A DNA stretch of 64,000 nucleotides, taken from Aurantimonas sp036549475 (GTDB lineage Bacteria > Pseudomonadota > Alphaproteobacteria > Rhizobiales > Rhizobiaceae). The stretch lies in assembly GCF_036549475.1 (NCBI RefSeq), contig NZ_JAZHLI010000020.1, forward strand, positions 15,156 to 79,155, given 5' to 3'. Numbering within the stretch: the stretch's first letter is position 1; each line of letters opens with the position of its first letter. The position numbers were made by a program, and so were the translations under genes. The notes beneath the pieces were generated by a model, which worked only from the letters and a program-made list of their open reading frames with translations, was not told the DNA's origin and made no database searches. This document shows positions 47,481 to 56,381 of the stretch, piece after piece.

Positions 47481-48524
47481 TCAGTCCGTCCCGCTGCCGC
47501 GCAATTCCGTCGCCAGATCGTCGGTGCCGGCCATGCGGGCGGCAAGCGGATCGGCCGGTGCCGGGTGGGCGGCAACGCGGCCACCCTTGCCGCTGTCCAC
47601 GACCGCTGTTGCGGCAGGCTGCGGCGTGGCAGCGTCAGCCGGCGCACCCTTTGCTTCCTCGGGCGCTTCCGGGCGGGGGATCGCGGCCGGCTTCGGTGCG
47701 GCGGCATAGGCAGCCGCGACCACCGGCTTGTCGGCCGGCCTGGCGGCTGCTGTCTGCTTAGTGATCGTGGCGTCAGTCGTGGACGCAGCGGGCGCTGCCG
47801 TCTTTGCTTGCGTCGGTGTCACCGCCGCGACGAGGGTGCCCACCAGCCCCGGTTCCGCCTGCGGTTCGACGATGGTGTCCGGCATGCGGCGGCGCTTCGA
47901 CACTTCGGCCATGTGCGCCTTGACGGCGGAGCAGTAGCGCTTCGCGGAGGCGCTCATGCGGGTGGCGCGGTGGCCGCCCTTGTATTTCATCGAGGCCTGG
48001 CAGACGTCGTGTCCCCCCTTCTCCCAGGCGCCCTTCAGATATTTCATGCCGTAGGTGAGATTGGTGTCGGCATCGAACAGCGCGCTGGCAGGGCCCGAGA
48101 AGCCCAGGGAGCGTGCCGTGGCGGGCTTGATCTGGCTGAGGCCGTAGACCCCGGCGCCGCGCGCCTTGGGATTGTAGCGGCTTTCGACCCGGACCACCGC
48201 ATAGGCGAGGGCCGTGGGAACGCCCGCTTCGGCGGCGTGGCGCTCGATCAGCCTGTCGAGGGCCGCGCTGCCGGAGATGCTGCCGGCTTCCGCCGCAGCC
48301 CTGGCCTCCTTCGCCGCAACGGCGACGTCCGCTTCGGCCGGTGCCTCGGCATCGCTGGCCACGTGGGTCGTCTCGCCGCCATCGGCCAGGTTGAGCCCCA
48401 TGGGGGAACCGCCGGGTCCGTCGGCGATGCAGCCGGCGAGCGCCGCCAGCGACGCGATCATGCCGAACATTGCGGCCCGTGCGACGCGGGCCGAGCCGGC
48501 CCTGGCGATCCTCGGCAATGTCAT
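47481..48524 (-). CDS. Lytic transglycosylase lipoprotein with Ala/Pro-rich tail
   Basis: A 347-aa protein. FGMIASLAALAGC is a lipoprotein signal. The SLT domain (residues ~85-200) carries the catalytic Glu in YAVVRVESRYNPKARGAGVY, then GLSQIKPATARSLGF and TNLTYGMKYL. From ~220 to the end the chain is disordered and rich in Ala, Pro and Lys (a wall-spanning or flexible tail). It cleaves peptidoglycan glycan strands. Convergent with the glycosidase and divergent from dapE. Confidence 0.87.
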   Translation of the reverse strand: MTLPRIARAGSARVARAAMFGMIASLAALAGCIADGPGGSPMGLNLADGGETTHVASDAEAPAEADVAVAAKEARAAAEAGSISGSAALDRLIERHAAEAGVPTALAYAVVRVESRYNPKARGAGVYGLSQIKPATARSLGFSGPASALFDADTNLTYGMKYLKGAWEKGGHDVCQASMKYKGGHRATRMSASAKRYCSAVKAHMAEVSKRRRMPDTIVEPQAEPGLVGTLVAAVTPTQAKTAAPAASTTDATITKQTAAARPADKPVVAAAYAAAPKPAAIPRPEAPEEAKGAPADAATPQPAATAVVDSGKGGRVAAHPAPADPLAARMAGTDDLATELRGSGTD

Positions 48525-48658
48525 GCGGTCCCCTTGCGAAATATCCCCTGTCCTGCCTGTCCGTCGCGAAGGCGGCGGAAACGTGGCACGCGACCCTATC
48601 CTCGAAGTCGGCGGCCGCTGGTGGCGTTACGGCATCATCTGATCTATCCCCGTCGGCC

Positions 48659-49891
48659 ATGACAGACACCGTTTCTCCGCCCCTCGATGCCGTCCCCGGC
48701 GCCCCTGCGACCGACCCGGTCGCGATCCTGACGCGGCTGATCCGCTGCCCCTCCGTGACGCCCGCCGAGGGCGGTGCGCTGGCGGCGCTGGCAGAGACGC
48801 TGGCGCCGCTGGGCTTTTGTGTCGCGCGGCCGGTGTTTGGCGACATCGACACGCCGGACGTCGAGAACCTTTTCGCGCGCGCTGGTGACGCCGGACCGCA
48901 TCTGGTGTTCGCCGGGCACACCGACGTGGTTCCGCCGGGCGACGAGAGCGATTGGCGCGAGGGGCCATTCTCGGCGGCGATCGTCGACGGTGAACTCTAT
49001 GGGCGCGGCGCCGTCGACATGAAGGGCGGCATCGCCGCCTTCATCGCGGCCTATGCCCGCCACGTGGCGCGGTCCGGCCGTCCGGCCGGGCAGGTGTCGC
49101 TGCTGATCACCGGCGACGAGGAGGGGCCGGCGGTCAACGGCACGGTGAAGCTGCTGGAATGGGCGCGGGACCGGGGCGAGCGCTTCGATGCCTGCGTCGT
49201 CGGCGAGCCGACCAATCCGGCCGCAATGGGCGACATGATCAAGATCGGCCGCCGCGGCTCGCTGTCGGCAGAGATCCGCGTGACCGGCGTGCAGGGTCAC
49301 GTCGCCTATCCGCACCTGGCCGACAATCCGCTGCGCACGATCACCGCGATCGCCGAAGCGCTGATGGACGAACCGCTGGATTCAGGGTCGGCGGCGTTTC
49401 CGGCGTCCAACCTGGAGATCACATCGATCGACACCGGCAATGCCTCGGTGAACGTCATCCCGGCGCGCGCGCGCCTGTTCTTCAATGTCCGGTTCAGCGA
49501 CCTCTGGACGCCGGACAGCCTGAAGGCGGAACTGGCCCGGCGCATCCGCGAGGCCGCCGCCTCGCAGCGCTTCCGCAAGGGCCGCGACGCGGCCGAGGTC
49601 GCGATCGCCTGGCGCGAGCGGCCGTCGGAATCCTTCCTGACGCAGGACGACGCATTGACGCAGGCGCTGTCGGGTGCCGTGGAGGCGGTCACCGGCCGAC
49701 GGCCGGAACTCTCGACCTCGGGCGGCACGTCCGACGCCCGCTTCATCAAGGACTATTGCCCCGTTGTGGAATTCGGGCTTGTCGGAAAGACCATGCACAT
49801 GTCCAATGAAAGGGTGCCAGTCGCCGATCTCGAGACGCTGACGAGGATCTATGAAACCTTCATCGCCCGCTGGTTTGCCGCCCACGCCTGA
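48659..49891 (+). CDS. dapE: Succinyl-diaminopimelate desuccinylase
   Basis: Zinc hydrolase releasing succinate from N-succinyl-LL-diaminopimelate. A 410-aa M20 peptidase. Metal motif FAGHTDVVPPGD near residues 82-93, catalytic and metal residues in YGRGAVDMKGGIAAF, and TGDEEGPAVNGT with the active Glu pair. VVGEPTNPAAMGDMIKIGRR and STSGGTSDARFI are family signatures. ATG 48659 is the start nearest the domain; the open frame reaches back to 48470. Its stop lies within the next gene (41-bp overlap). Confidence 0.95.
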   Translation: MTDTVSPPLDAVPGAPATDPVAILTRLIRCPSVTPAEGGALAALAETLAPLGFCVARPVFGDIDTPDVENLFARAGDAGPHLVFAGHTDVVPPGDESDWREGPFSAAIVDGELYGRGAVDMKGGIAAFIAAYARHVARSGRPAGQVSLLITGDEEGPAVNGTVKLLEWARDRGERFDACVVGEPTNPAAMGDMIKIGRRGSLSAEIRVTGVQGHVAYPHLADNPLRTITAIAEALMDEPLDSGSAAFPASNLEITSIDTGNASVNVIPARARLFFNVRFSDLWTPDSLKAELARRIREAAASQRFRKGRDAAEVAIAWRERPSESFLTQDDALTQALSGAVEAVTGRRPELSTSGGTSDARFIKDYCPVVEFGLVGKTMHMSNERVPVADLETLTRIYETFIARWFAAHA

Positions 49892-50489
49892 TCTGGTGCC
49901 GAGTGTCGACCACGTCCTGAGCTTCTTTTCCGGCGCTGCCCTCCTGATGGCCGGGCGGGCCGAGGGGCTGAAACGTCTCGACCTGTCGGCCGACGGGTTC
50001 TGGCAGTCCTTTTCGGCCATGATCGTCGCGCTGCCGCCGATCGCGCTGTCCTGGCTCGAATTCGAGATTTCGGCGCCGCTGACCGGCACCGCGGCCGGCC
50101 GCGGCATGGTCGCGGTCTACGGCGCCCATGCGCTGGCCGATTTTCTCGCCTGGACGCTGCCGATCCTGATCCTGATGATGGTCGCCAAGCGCGTCGGATA
50201 TTCCCGCAAGATCGTGCCGCTGGTCGTCGCGACCAATTGGGGCGGGGCGCTGCTCGCCTGGGTCTTTGCGCCCTACTGGCTGCTGATGCTCGCCTTCGGC
50301 CCCGGCAGCGCCCTATCGGCGCTCGGCGCGCTGGTGACCATCGCCTCCATCGCGCTGACCGTGCGGCTGATCTTCATGGCCACCGGCAAGGACCTGGCCG
50401 GCGCGGCGATCATCACCATCGGCATGATCGTCATCTCGCTGATCAGCTATGGCGCAGTAATGGACCTGACGGGCATCCGGCTGATCTGA
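49851..50489 (+). CDS. Conserved multi-pass membrane protein of unknown function, next to dapE
   Basis: A 212-aa protein with about five hydrophobic segments: FWQSFSAMIVALPPIALSWL, HALADFLAWTLPILILMMVA, WGGALLAWVFAPYWLLMLAF, LGALVTIASIALTVRLIFMA and AAIITIGMIVISLISYGAVM. ATG 49851 has GAGGAT upstream but overlaps dapE by 41 bp; a GTG at 49896 would avoid overlap but lacks a ribosome site. A protein of this type beside dapE and truA is common in Rhizobiales. I do not know its function. Confidence 0.75.
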   Translation: MKPSSPAGLPPTPDLVPSVDHVLSFFSGAALLMAGRAEGLKRLDLSADGFWQSFSAMIVALPPIALSWLEFEISAPLTGTAAGRGMVAVYGAHALADFLAWTLPILILMMVAKRVGYSRKIVPLVVATNWGGALLAWVFAPYWLLMLAFGPGSALSALGALVTIASIALTVRLIFMATGKDLAGAAIITIGMIVISLISYGAVMDLTGIRLI

Positions 50490-50495
50490 CCGCGC

Positions 50496-51275
50496 TCAGC
50501 CGGGATAGGGCGGTAGGGTGCGCTTGGGCGCGGTGCCGTACTCGATCCGGGTCAGGTACAGCCCGTCCGGCGGCGCCACGGGACCGCAGCGCTTGCGGTC
50601 GCGCGCCTCCAGCGCCGCCACCAGATCCGCCTCGCTCCAGCGACCTTCGCCGACCAGCTTCAGCGATCCCGCAAAGGACCGGATCTGATTGTGCAGGAAG
50701 GATTGGGCCATGGCGTGGATGTGGATCTCCTCGTCCGGACCGCGGACCACATCCAGCTGCTCCAGCGTGCGGATGGGGTTTTTTGCCTGGCAATGGGCAG
50801 AGCGGAAGGTGTCGAAATCGTGGGTGCCGACCAGACGCCGGGCCGCAGCGTGCATGGCGTCGACATCCAGGGGCTTGGACACCCACCAGACCCGCCCGGC
50901 AAGCAGCGCGGGCGGCGCCCGCCGGTTGAAGATGCGATAGAGGTAGTGGCGCTTGCGGGCCGAAAAGCGCGCATCGAAATCGTCCGGGACCCGCTCGACA
51001 CCGAGGATGGCGGTGGGGGCGTCGCGCAGATGGGCATTGAGCGCGTCGCGCACCACGTCCGGCTCCCAGTCGCGCTGCAGATCGAGATGGGCGACCTGCC
51101 CGCTGGCATGGACGCCGGCATCGGTGCGCCCGGCGCCGAACAGGGTCGCCGCCTCGCCGCTGAACCCTTCGACGGCGGTCTCGATCACTTCCTGCACCGA
51201 CAGGTCGGTTTTCTGCCGCTGCCAGCCGCAATAGGGCGCGCCGTCATATTCGATGGTCAGCTTGTACCGGGGCAT
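50496..51275 (-). CDS. truA: tRNA pseudouridine(38-40) synthase
   Basis: Modifies uridines 38-40 in the anticodon arm. A 259-aa enzyme: YKLTIEYDGAPYCGWQRQ at the start, catalytic Asp in FGAGRTDAGVHASGQVAH near residues 46-63, and FLHNQIRSFAGSLKLVGEG. Third gene of def-fmt-truA; its ATG overlaps the fmt stop (51275). Confidence 0.96.
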   Translation of the reverse strand: MPRYKLTIEYDGAPYCGWQRQKTDLSVQEVIETAVEGFSGEAATLFGAGRTDAGVHASGQVAHLDLQRDWEPDVVRDALNAHLRDAPTAILGVERVPDDFDARFSARKRHYLYRIFNRRAPPALLAGRVWWVSKPLDVDAMHAAARRLVGTHDFDTFRSAHCQAKNPIRTLEQLDVVRGPDEEIHIHAMAQSFLHNQIRSFAGSLKLVGEGRWSEADLVAALEARDRKRCGPVAPPDGLYLTRIEYGTAPKRTLPPYPG

Positions 51276-52228
51276 CAGGCCGGCCCGGCGTGGCCGCCCG
51301 CCGCAACCGGCGTTCCCTTGAGAAGGTCTTCGGCCTGCATGCGGCGCCCGCCGGCACGCTGCAATTCCAAGATCCGGATCGCGCCGGACCCGCAGGCGAT
51401 CAGCAGCCGGTCGTCGAGGATCGTGCCGGGCGCGCCTTGGCCCGGCTCGGCCGCCGCGCGCAGAAACTTCACGCGTTCGGGCGCCTCGCCGAAGCGCATC
51501 ATGGTCCAGGCGCCGGGAAACGGGGAGAAGGCGTTGATCTTGCGGGCAATGGCCGGCGCGTCGCCGGACAGGTCGAGGGTCGCTTCGGCCTTGTCGATCT
51601 TGGCGGCGTAGACCGGCTGGCGGCCGGTGCGGGCCGCAAGTGCGTCCTGGTCCTCGAAAATAAGCGTGCCGGCCTCGAGCCGCTCCAGCGCCTCGACCAT
51701 CAGCTGGGCGCAGATCTCTGCGAGCCGGTCGTGCAGGTCGGCGGCGGTGTCGGTCGCGGCGATGGGCGTTTCGGCGGTCAGCGCCACCGGGCCGGTGTCG
51801 AGGCCGGCCTCCATCCGCATCACCATCATGCCGGTCGCCGGATCACCGGCCTCGATGGCGCGCTGGATCGGTGCGGCGCCCCGCCAGCGCGGCAGCAGCG
51901 AGCCGTGACCATTGAGGCAGCCGAGGCGTGGCGCGTCCAGCACCGGCTGGGGCAGAAGCAGGCCGTAGGCGACCACCACCGCGACGTCGCTACCGAGTTC
52001 GGCGAAGGCGTCGCGCTCCGCCGGGTCCTTGAAGTTGACCGGCGTGCGCACGGGCAGTCCGAGCCGCTCGCCCTCGACCTGGACGGGCGAGGGCGTCAGC
52101 GTCAGGCCGCGCCGGCCGGCCTTGCGCGGCGGCTGGGTATAGACGGCCGCGATGTCGTGCCCGGCCGCCGCGAGGGCGGCCAGGGTCGGCACCGAAAAGG
52201 CCGGCGTTCCCATGAAGACGACGCGCAT
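51275..52228 (-). CDS. fmt: Methionyl-tRNA formyltransferase
   Basis: Formylates initiator Met-tRNA using 10-formyltetrahydrofolate. The 317-aa product begins MRVVFMGTPAFSVPTLAALA. Catalytic Asn/His are in LNGHGSLLPRWRGAAPIQRA (near residues 106-125), followed by MRMEAGLDTGPV with the conserved Asp. A C-terminal domain follows near 205. It is 18 bp after def and overlaps truA by one base. Confidence 0.96.
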   Translation of the reverse strand: MRVVFMGTPAFSVPTLAALAAAGHDIAAVYTQPPRKAGRRGLTLTPSPVQVEGERLGLPVRTPVNFKDPAERDAFAELGSDVAVVVAYGLLLPQPVLDAPRLGCLNGHGSLLPRWRGAAPIQRAIEAGDPATGMMVMRMEAGLDTGPVALTAETPIAATDTAADLHDRLAEICAQLMVEALERLEAGTLIFEDQDALAARTGRQPVYAAKIDKAEATLDLSGDAPAIARKINAFSPFPGAWTMMRFGEAPERVKFLRAAAEPGQGAPGTILDDRLLIACGSGAIRILELQRAGGRRMQAEDLLKGTPVAAGGHAGPA

Positions 52229-52246
52229 GGTCTTCCTCCGCTGCCC

Positions 52247-52762
52247 TCAGGCGGTGGCCCTGCGGGCGGCCTTGGTGAACTTCTTCACCACCATGTCGCG
52301 CTTTAGCTTGGAGATGTGGTCGATGAACAGGATGCCGTTCAGGTGGTCCAGTTCGTGCTGCACGCAGGTCGCCAGGATGCCGTCGGCGGTCTCCTCGTGC
52401 AGCTTCCCGTCGAGCCCGAGATAGCGCACCGTGACCTCCGCCGGGCGTTCGACCTCGGCGTAGTAGTCGGGGATCGACAGGCAGCCTTCCTCGTAGGTGC
52501 TGAGCGTGTCGGACGTGCCCAGGATCTCCGGGTTGAGGAAGATCCGCGGCGCGCGCTCCTCGTCTTCCTTGGAGATGTCGATCACCATCATGCGGAGCGG
52601 TTCGCCGACCTGGATCGCGGCGAGGCCGATGCCGGGGGCATCGTACATCGTCTCCAGCATGTCGTCGGCGAGACGCCGCACCTGGTCGTCGACCGTCGCG
52701 ACGGGCTGGGAGGTCTGGCGCAGGACCGGGTCCGGCAGGATGATGAGGGGCTTGATCGTCAT
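52247..52762 (-). CDS. def: Peptide deformylase
   Basis: Removes the formyl group from new proteins. The 171-aa metalloenzyme has all three motifs: GIGLAAIQ near residues 43-50, EEGCLSIP near 89-96 with the metal Cys, and QHELDHLNG near 134-142 with the two His and the Glu. ATG 52762 is chosen over upstream in-frame starts because the protein begins MTIKPLIILPDPVLRQ. First gene of def-fmt-truA; divergent from rmuC. Confidence 0.96.
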   Translation of the reverse strand: MTIKPLIILPDPVLRQTSQPVATVDDQVRRLADDMLETMYDAPGIGLAAIQVGEPLRMMVIDISKEDEERAPRIFLNPEILGTSDTLSTYEEGCLSIPDYYAEVERPAEVTVRYLGLDGKLHEETADGILATCVQHELDHLNGILFIDHISKLKRDMVVKKFTKAARRATA

Positions 52763-52929
52763 GGCGTTCAGGTAATCGCTGGCACGAAGCCGGTCAATCG
52801 GGGATGGTGGCTCCCCGGCGGCTTTCAGCGCGGCCCGGCCCGATGCCGCCGCGTCGCAAGGCGAGGCCATCTGGGCTATGTTCGCGGTTTGGTCCCGATT
52901 CGTTAAGGACTGTTCGCTAGAGCTCGGTC

Positions 52930-54111
52930 ATGGACAGCGCAGCCTTCGCCGCCGCATTCTCGGCTCCCGTCACGATGCTGGGCGGACACCCAGTGACGCT
53001 CGCCGAGCTGCTGCTCGCCGGCCTGGCGGCCGTCTTCTTCGTCCTGTGGCGCAGGGCCAGCCGGGCCGCGCGGCAGGCGAACGACTACGCCGACCGCAGC
53101 GAGGGCGAAGCGTCGGAACGCCTGGATGCGGTGTTGCGCTCCCAGGCCGAGATCACCGGCCGCATGCAGACCATGGCGGAAATCATCGGATCGCGGCAGG
53201 CCGACCTGACCCGCACCCTCGCCGAACGTCTCGACGGATTGTCCACCCGCGTGGGCCAGTCGATCCGCGACACCAGCACCGCCACCAGCGCCTCGCTCTC
53301 GGCCCTGTCGGAACGGCTGGCGGTCATCGACCGGGCGCAGGGCGAGATCCGCGGGCTCGCCGGCGAAGTCGTGCGGCTGCAGGACATCCTCTCCAACAAG
53401 CAGACCCGCGGCGCCTTCGGCGAAGGACGCATGCAGGCGATCGTCGCCGATGCGCTGCCGTCGGCCGCCTATTCCTTCCAGGCGACGCTGTCGAACGGCA
53501 AGCGGCCGGACTGCCTGATCCGCATGCCGAACGGCGCGCCGTCGCTGGCGATCGATGCGAAATTTCCGCTGGAGGCGTTTGCCACCCTGCGCGAGGCGGA
53601 GAGCGACGAGGCGCGCAGCTTTGCCGCCAGCCGGATGCGCCGCGACATGGACGTGCATGTGCGCGCCATCGCCGACAAATATCTGATTCCGGGCGAGACT
53701 CAGGACACCGCCTTCCTGTTCGTCCCGTCCGAGGCGGTCTTTGCGGAACTGCACGAGCGCTTCGAGGATATCGTCCAGAAGGCGTATCGCGCGCGGGTGG
53801 TGATCGTGTCGCCGTCATTGCTGCTCCTGTCGATCCAGGTGGTGCAGGCGATTCTCAAGGATGCGCGCATGCGGGCCGAGGCCGGGCGCATCCAGAAGGA
53901 GGTGCGGCTCCTGGGCGAGGATCTGGTCCGGCTCGACGCGCGGGTGTCGGCGCTGCGCACGCATTTCGGTCAGGCCGGTCGGGACATCGACCAGATTCTG
54001 GTCTCGACCGACAAGCTGATGCGCCGCGGCGAGCGCATCGAGACGGCCGAACTGGGCGATGACGGAGCGGAGCCCGGGCCCATGGCGCAGACAGTGCCGG
54101 GGGCCGGCTGA
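52930..54111 (+). CDS. rmuC: DNA recombination protein RmuC
   Basis: A 393-aa protein that limits inversions at repeats in E. coli. An N-terminal membrane helix (VTLAELLLAGLAAVFFVLW) precedes a long coiled coil (residues ~40-155). The nuclease-like domain then follows: NKQTRGAFGEGRMQAIVADA, KRPDCLIRM, LAIDAKFPLEAF. The conserved end segment is PSLLLLSIQVVQAILKD. Common neighbour of def in Rhizobiales. Confidence 0.93.
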   Translation: MDSAAFAAAFSAPVTMLGGHPVTLAELLLAGLAAVFFVLWRRASRAARQANDYADRSEGEASERLDAVLRSQAEITGRMQTMAEIIGSRQADLTRTLAERLDGLSTRVGQSIRDTSTATSASLSALSERLAVIDRAQGEIRGLAGEVVRLQDILSNKQTRGAFGEGRMQAIVADALPSAAYSFQATLSNGKRPDCLIRMPNGAPSLAIDAKFPLEAFATLREAESDEARSFAASRMRRDMDVHVRAIADKYLIPGETQDTAFLFVPSEAVFAELHERFEDIVQKAYRARVVIVSPSLLLLSIQVVQAILKDARMRAEAGRIQKEVRLLGEDLVRLDARVSALRTHFGQAGRDIDQILVSTDKLMRRGERIETAELGDDGAEPGPMAQTVPGAG

Positions 54112-54280
54112 CCTGACATGGCAGGCGACAAGAACAGACCTGTCCTTTACTGGCGGACGAACCGTCAGTATCAGGAAAAATTGCATTCGCAACCATATTA
54201 AGAAAAAGTAAAGGACTTACGGATCGATTCCGCGCATCCTACGTTTCTTAACTGTCACCGGTTGAGCGATGGGGGATGAC

Positions 54281-55810
54281 ATGCGGCGCGCGGCGCGGGT
54301 TTTGATGACGGTTCTGGCTCTGGGCACTGCGCCCATGGCGACGCCGTCGATTGGCGCGCAGGGTTCCGAGCTCGCCGTCGCCTACAACGCTCAGACCGAT
54401 CTCGATTTCCGCAAGGGCCTGCAGATCCGGCTTGCCTGGACCGGCGACTATTTCGGTGCATTCGATGGCCAGATCGCAGCGTCGTCCCTGCGTGCCATCC
54501 GCGACTTCCAGGCCCGGCACGGCATGGTCGCGGACGGCGTCATCGACGAGGCGATGCTGCAGCTCCTGATCCGGAAATCCGACGGCGCCGAGACGGCTGC
54601 GGGTATGACGCTGGTCGACGATGCGATGACTGGCCAGCGCGTTCCGCTGCCGCTGAGACTCGTTCAGGATCTGGGCCCGACCGACGTGGGGCACCTGTGG
54701 CGTGCCGCAGACAATTCGGTCGAGATCGAGACTGTCCGCATTGCCGATACCGGCCAGACCCTGCGCGGCCTGTTCGAGGTGCTGAGCACGCCGACCGCCG
54801 AGCGCAGCGTCTCCAATGCCGAGTTTGGAGGCGAATGGTTCGCGCTTGACGGCAATGCCGGCGATCAACAGTACGTGATGCGCTTTGAAGCGCGCGGCGG
54901 CGATCTGCGCGGGTTCTCGGTCTCCTATGCCGAGGATCAGGCGCGGGTGATGCGGCCCTATGTGGCCGTTGCCGGCAATCTCTTCGAGCCATTCGCCGGC
55001 GAGCCGCAGGCACCGCTCGTCGCGTCGCGCGAGCCGAACGCCTTTTCGGCGCTTCTTGCTCGCAGCCACACCGACGGTTCCTTCGAGTCGCGTTACGCGA
55101 TGGCGTCCGTTGATCCGCAGAAGCCGAACCTCTTCGAGATGCCGGAGCCTTCGGTTGCCAATGCCGAGCGCGTCCCTGCATCGCCGGAATTCGACATGGC
55201 GGGCAGCGGCTTCGTCGTTTCCGACGATGGTTGGCTCCTGACCAACGCCCATGTGGTGCGGGCCTGCACCAGCGTTCTCGTTGGCGAAAAGCGGGTCGCC
55301 ACCCGCACGATCCTCGACACCGAGAATGATCTGGCCCTGGTCAAGATCGATGGCGCGGTCGGCAAGCCACTGGCGATGTCGGTGGAGAAGCCCCGCCTCG
55401 GCGAGGACGTGCTGGCGCTCGGCTATCCGCTGCGTTCGATCTTGGCAGACTCCCTGAACGTGACCCGCGGCAACGTCTCGTCGCTGCTCGGTCTGGCCAA
55501 TGACGAGCGCTACCTGCAGATCTCGGCACCGGTGCAGCCCGGCAATTCGGGCGGACCGCTGGTCGATCTCGCCGGCCGGGTCGTTGGTGTCGTGACCGCC
55601 AAGCTCAACGCCGTCGCCGTCGCCGATGCCACGGGCGACATTCCGCAGTCGATCAATTTCGCGGTGCGCCCCGATGCCGCCATCGATTTTCTCGACCGCA
55701 GCAATGTCGCCTACGAGACTGCCGACATGTCGCTGCCGCTGGAAAGCGTGCCCGATGCAACCGCGGTCGTGAAGAACTCGGTCCTGCCGATCATCTGCGT
55801 CGGGCGCTGA
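54281..55810 (+). CDS. Secreted trypsin-like serine protease with N-terminal peptidoglycan-binding domain
   Basis: A 509-aa exported protein. Signal VLMTVLALGTAPMATPSIGA; a PG_binding_1-like domain at ~45-95 (LAWTGDYFGAFDGQIAASSL); a middle region of ~170 aa that I do not recognise; and an S1-type protease domain from ~305 with triad His324 (TNAHVV), Asp350 (ENDLALVKI) and Ser423 (GNSGGPL). There is no PDZ domain, unlike DegP. ATG 54281 is chosen with GGGGGA upstream; 54269 is possible. The AT-rich 54112-54280 gap likely holds the promoter. Confidence 0.85.
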   Translation: MRRAARVLMTVLALGTAPMATPSIGAQGSELAVAYNAQTDLDFRKGLQIRLAWTGDYFGAFDGQIAASSLRAIRDFQARHGMVADGVIDEAMLQLLIRKSDGAETAAGMTLVDDAMTGQRVPLPLRLVQDLGPTDVGHLWRAADNSVEIETVRIADTGQTLRGLFEVLSTPTAERSVSNAEFGGEWFALDGNAGDQQYVMRFEARGGDLRGFSVSYAEDQARVMRPYVAVAGNLFEPFAGEPQAPLVASREPNAFSALLARSHTDGSFESRYAMASVDPQKPNLFEMPEPSVANAERVPASPEFDMAGSGFVVSDDGWLLTNAHVVRACTSVLVGEKRVATRTILDTENDLALVKIDGAVGKPLAMSVEKPRLGEDVLALGYPLRSILADSLNVTRGNVSSLLGLANDERYLQISAPVQPGNSGGPLVDLAGRVVGVVTAKLNAVAVADATGDIPQSINFAVRPDAAIDFLDRSNVAYETADMSLPLESVPDATAVVKNSVLPIICVGR

Positions 55811-55837
55811 GCCCACCATCTGGACCGGGTCCACCCG

Positions 55838-55874
55838 CATCACCGCCGTTGGCCTCGCGCCAGCGGCGGTGATG
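55838..55874 (+). terminator. Terminator after the protease gene
   Basis: A 16-bp stem (55838-55853 with 55859-55874; outer arm CATCACCGCCG is perfect, one T-G pair inside) and 5-nt loop, 28 bp after the stop. T-rich sequence is weak (TCGTTC). The strong stem makes termination likely. Confidence 0.7.
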
Positions 55875-55988
55875 TCGTTCGGGCCATCGAATGCGCCCTG
55901 CCCGGAACTGAGGGGCGGGGGCGACGTTGCCTCCAAGAGAGCACAGGCGGATGCCGCCTGGCCCCGAAATTCCTGACAGGAGATGGCG

Positions 55989-56297
55989 ATGACCCAGAGC
56001 GACACCGACTCCAAGATGATGCGCGAGCAGCAGGACCGCGACACGCCGCAGCACATGGCCTCGGACGGAACGCGCAAGCCGGGCGAACGCAGCGATCTCG
56101 ACGCGTCCAGCAAGGCCGACCGCGAGGCGGCCAAGAACGGCACGGCGCCGGAGGGCAAGGAGCAGATGGAAGCGATCTTCGAGGCCAACCAGAAGGCCAA
56201 GCCGGCCGATCAGGCCGAGGAAGACATGCTGGCCGATGCCGCGACGGACGCACAGGCGGGACTCGCACGCCCGAACCGGTCGATCCTCGGCGACTGA
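55989..56297 (+). CDS. Small hydrophilic, probably disordered protein of unknown function
   Basis: A 102-aa protein rich in Asp, Glu, Ala, Lys and Gln with no hydrophobic core (SDTDSKMMREQQDRD, EAAKNGTAPEGKEQMEAIFE). No known family recognised. ATG 55989 has AGGAG at a normal distance; 55983 is too close. It has its own terminator downstream, so it is expressed alone. The composition suggests a stress-protective or flexible protein, but this is a guess. Confidence 0.65.
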   Translation: MTQSDTDSKMMREQQDRDTPQHMASDGTRKPGERSDLDASSKADREAAKNGTAPEGKEQMEAIFEANQKAKPADQAEEDMLADAATDAQAGLARPNRSILGD

Positions 56298-56323
56298 CGA
56301 CGCCTGCACATTCCTATTTTGAC

Positions 56324-56353
56324 GGGCGATCGGATGCCATCCGGTCGCCCTTT
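56324..56353 (+). terminator. Intrinsic terminator after the small disordered protein
   Basis: A 12-bp stem GGGCGATCGGAT (56324-56335) with ATCCGGTCGCCC (56339-56350), one T-G pair, loop GCC, and TTT after. It lies before the convergent nucleotidase stop, so it may act on both strands. Confidence 0.75.
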
Positions 56354-56381
56354 CGGCATCGGGTGCCGGCAGCGGCGAGCG

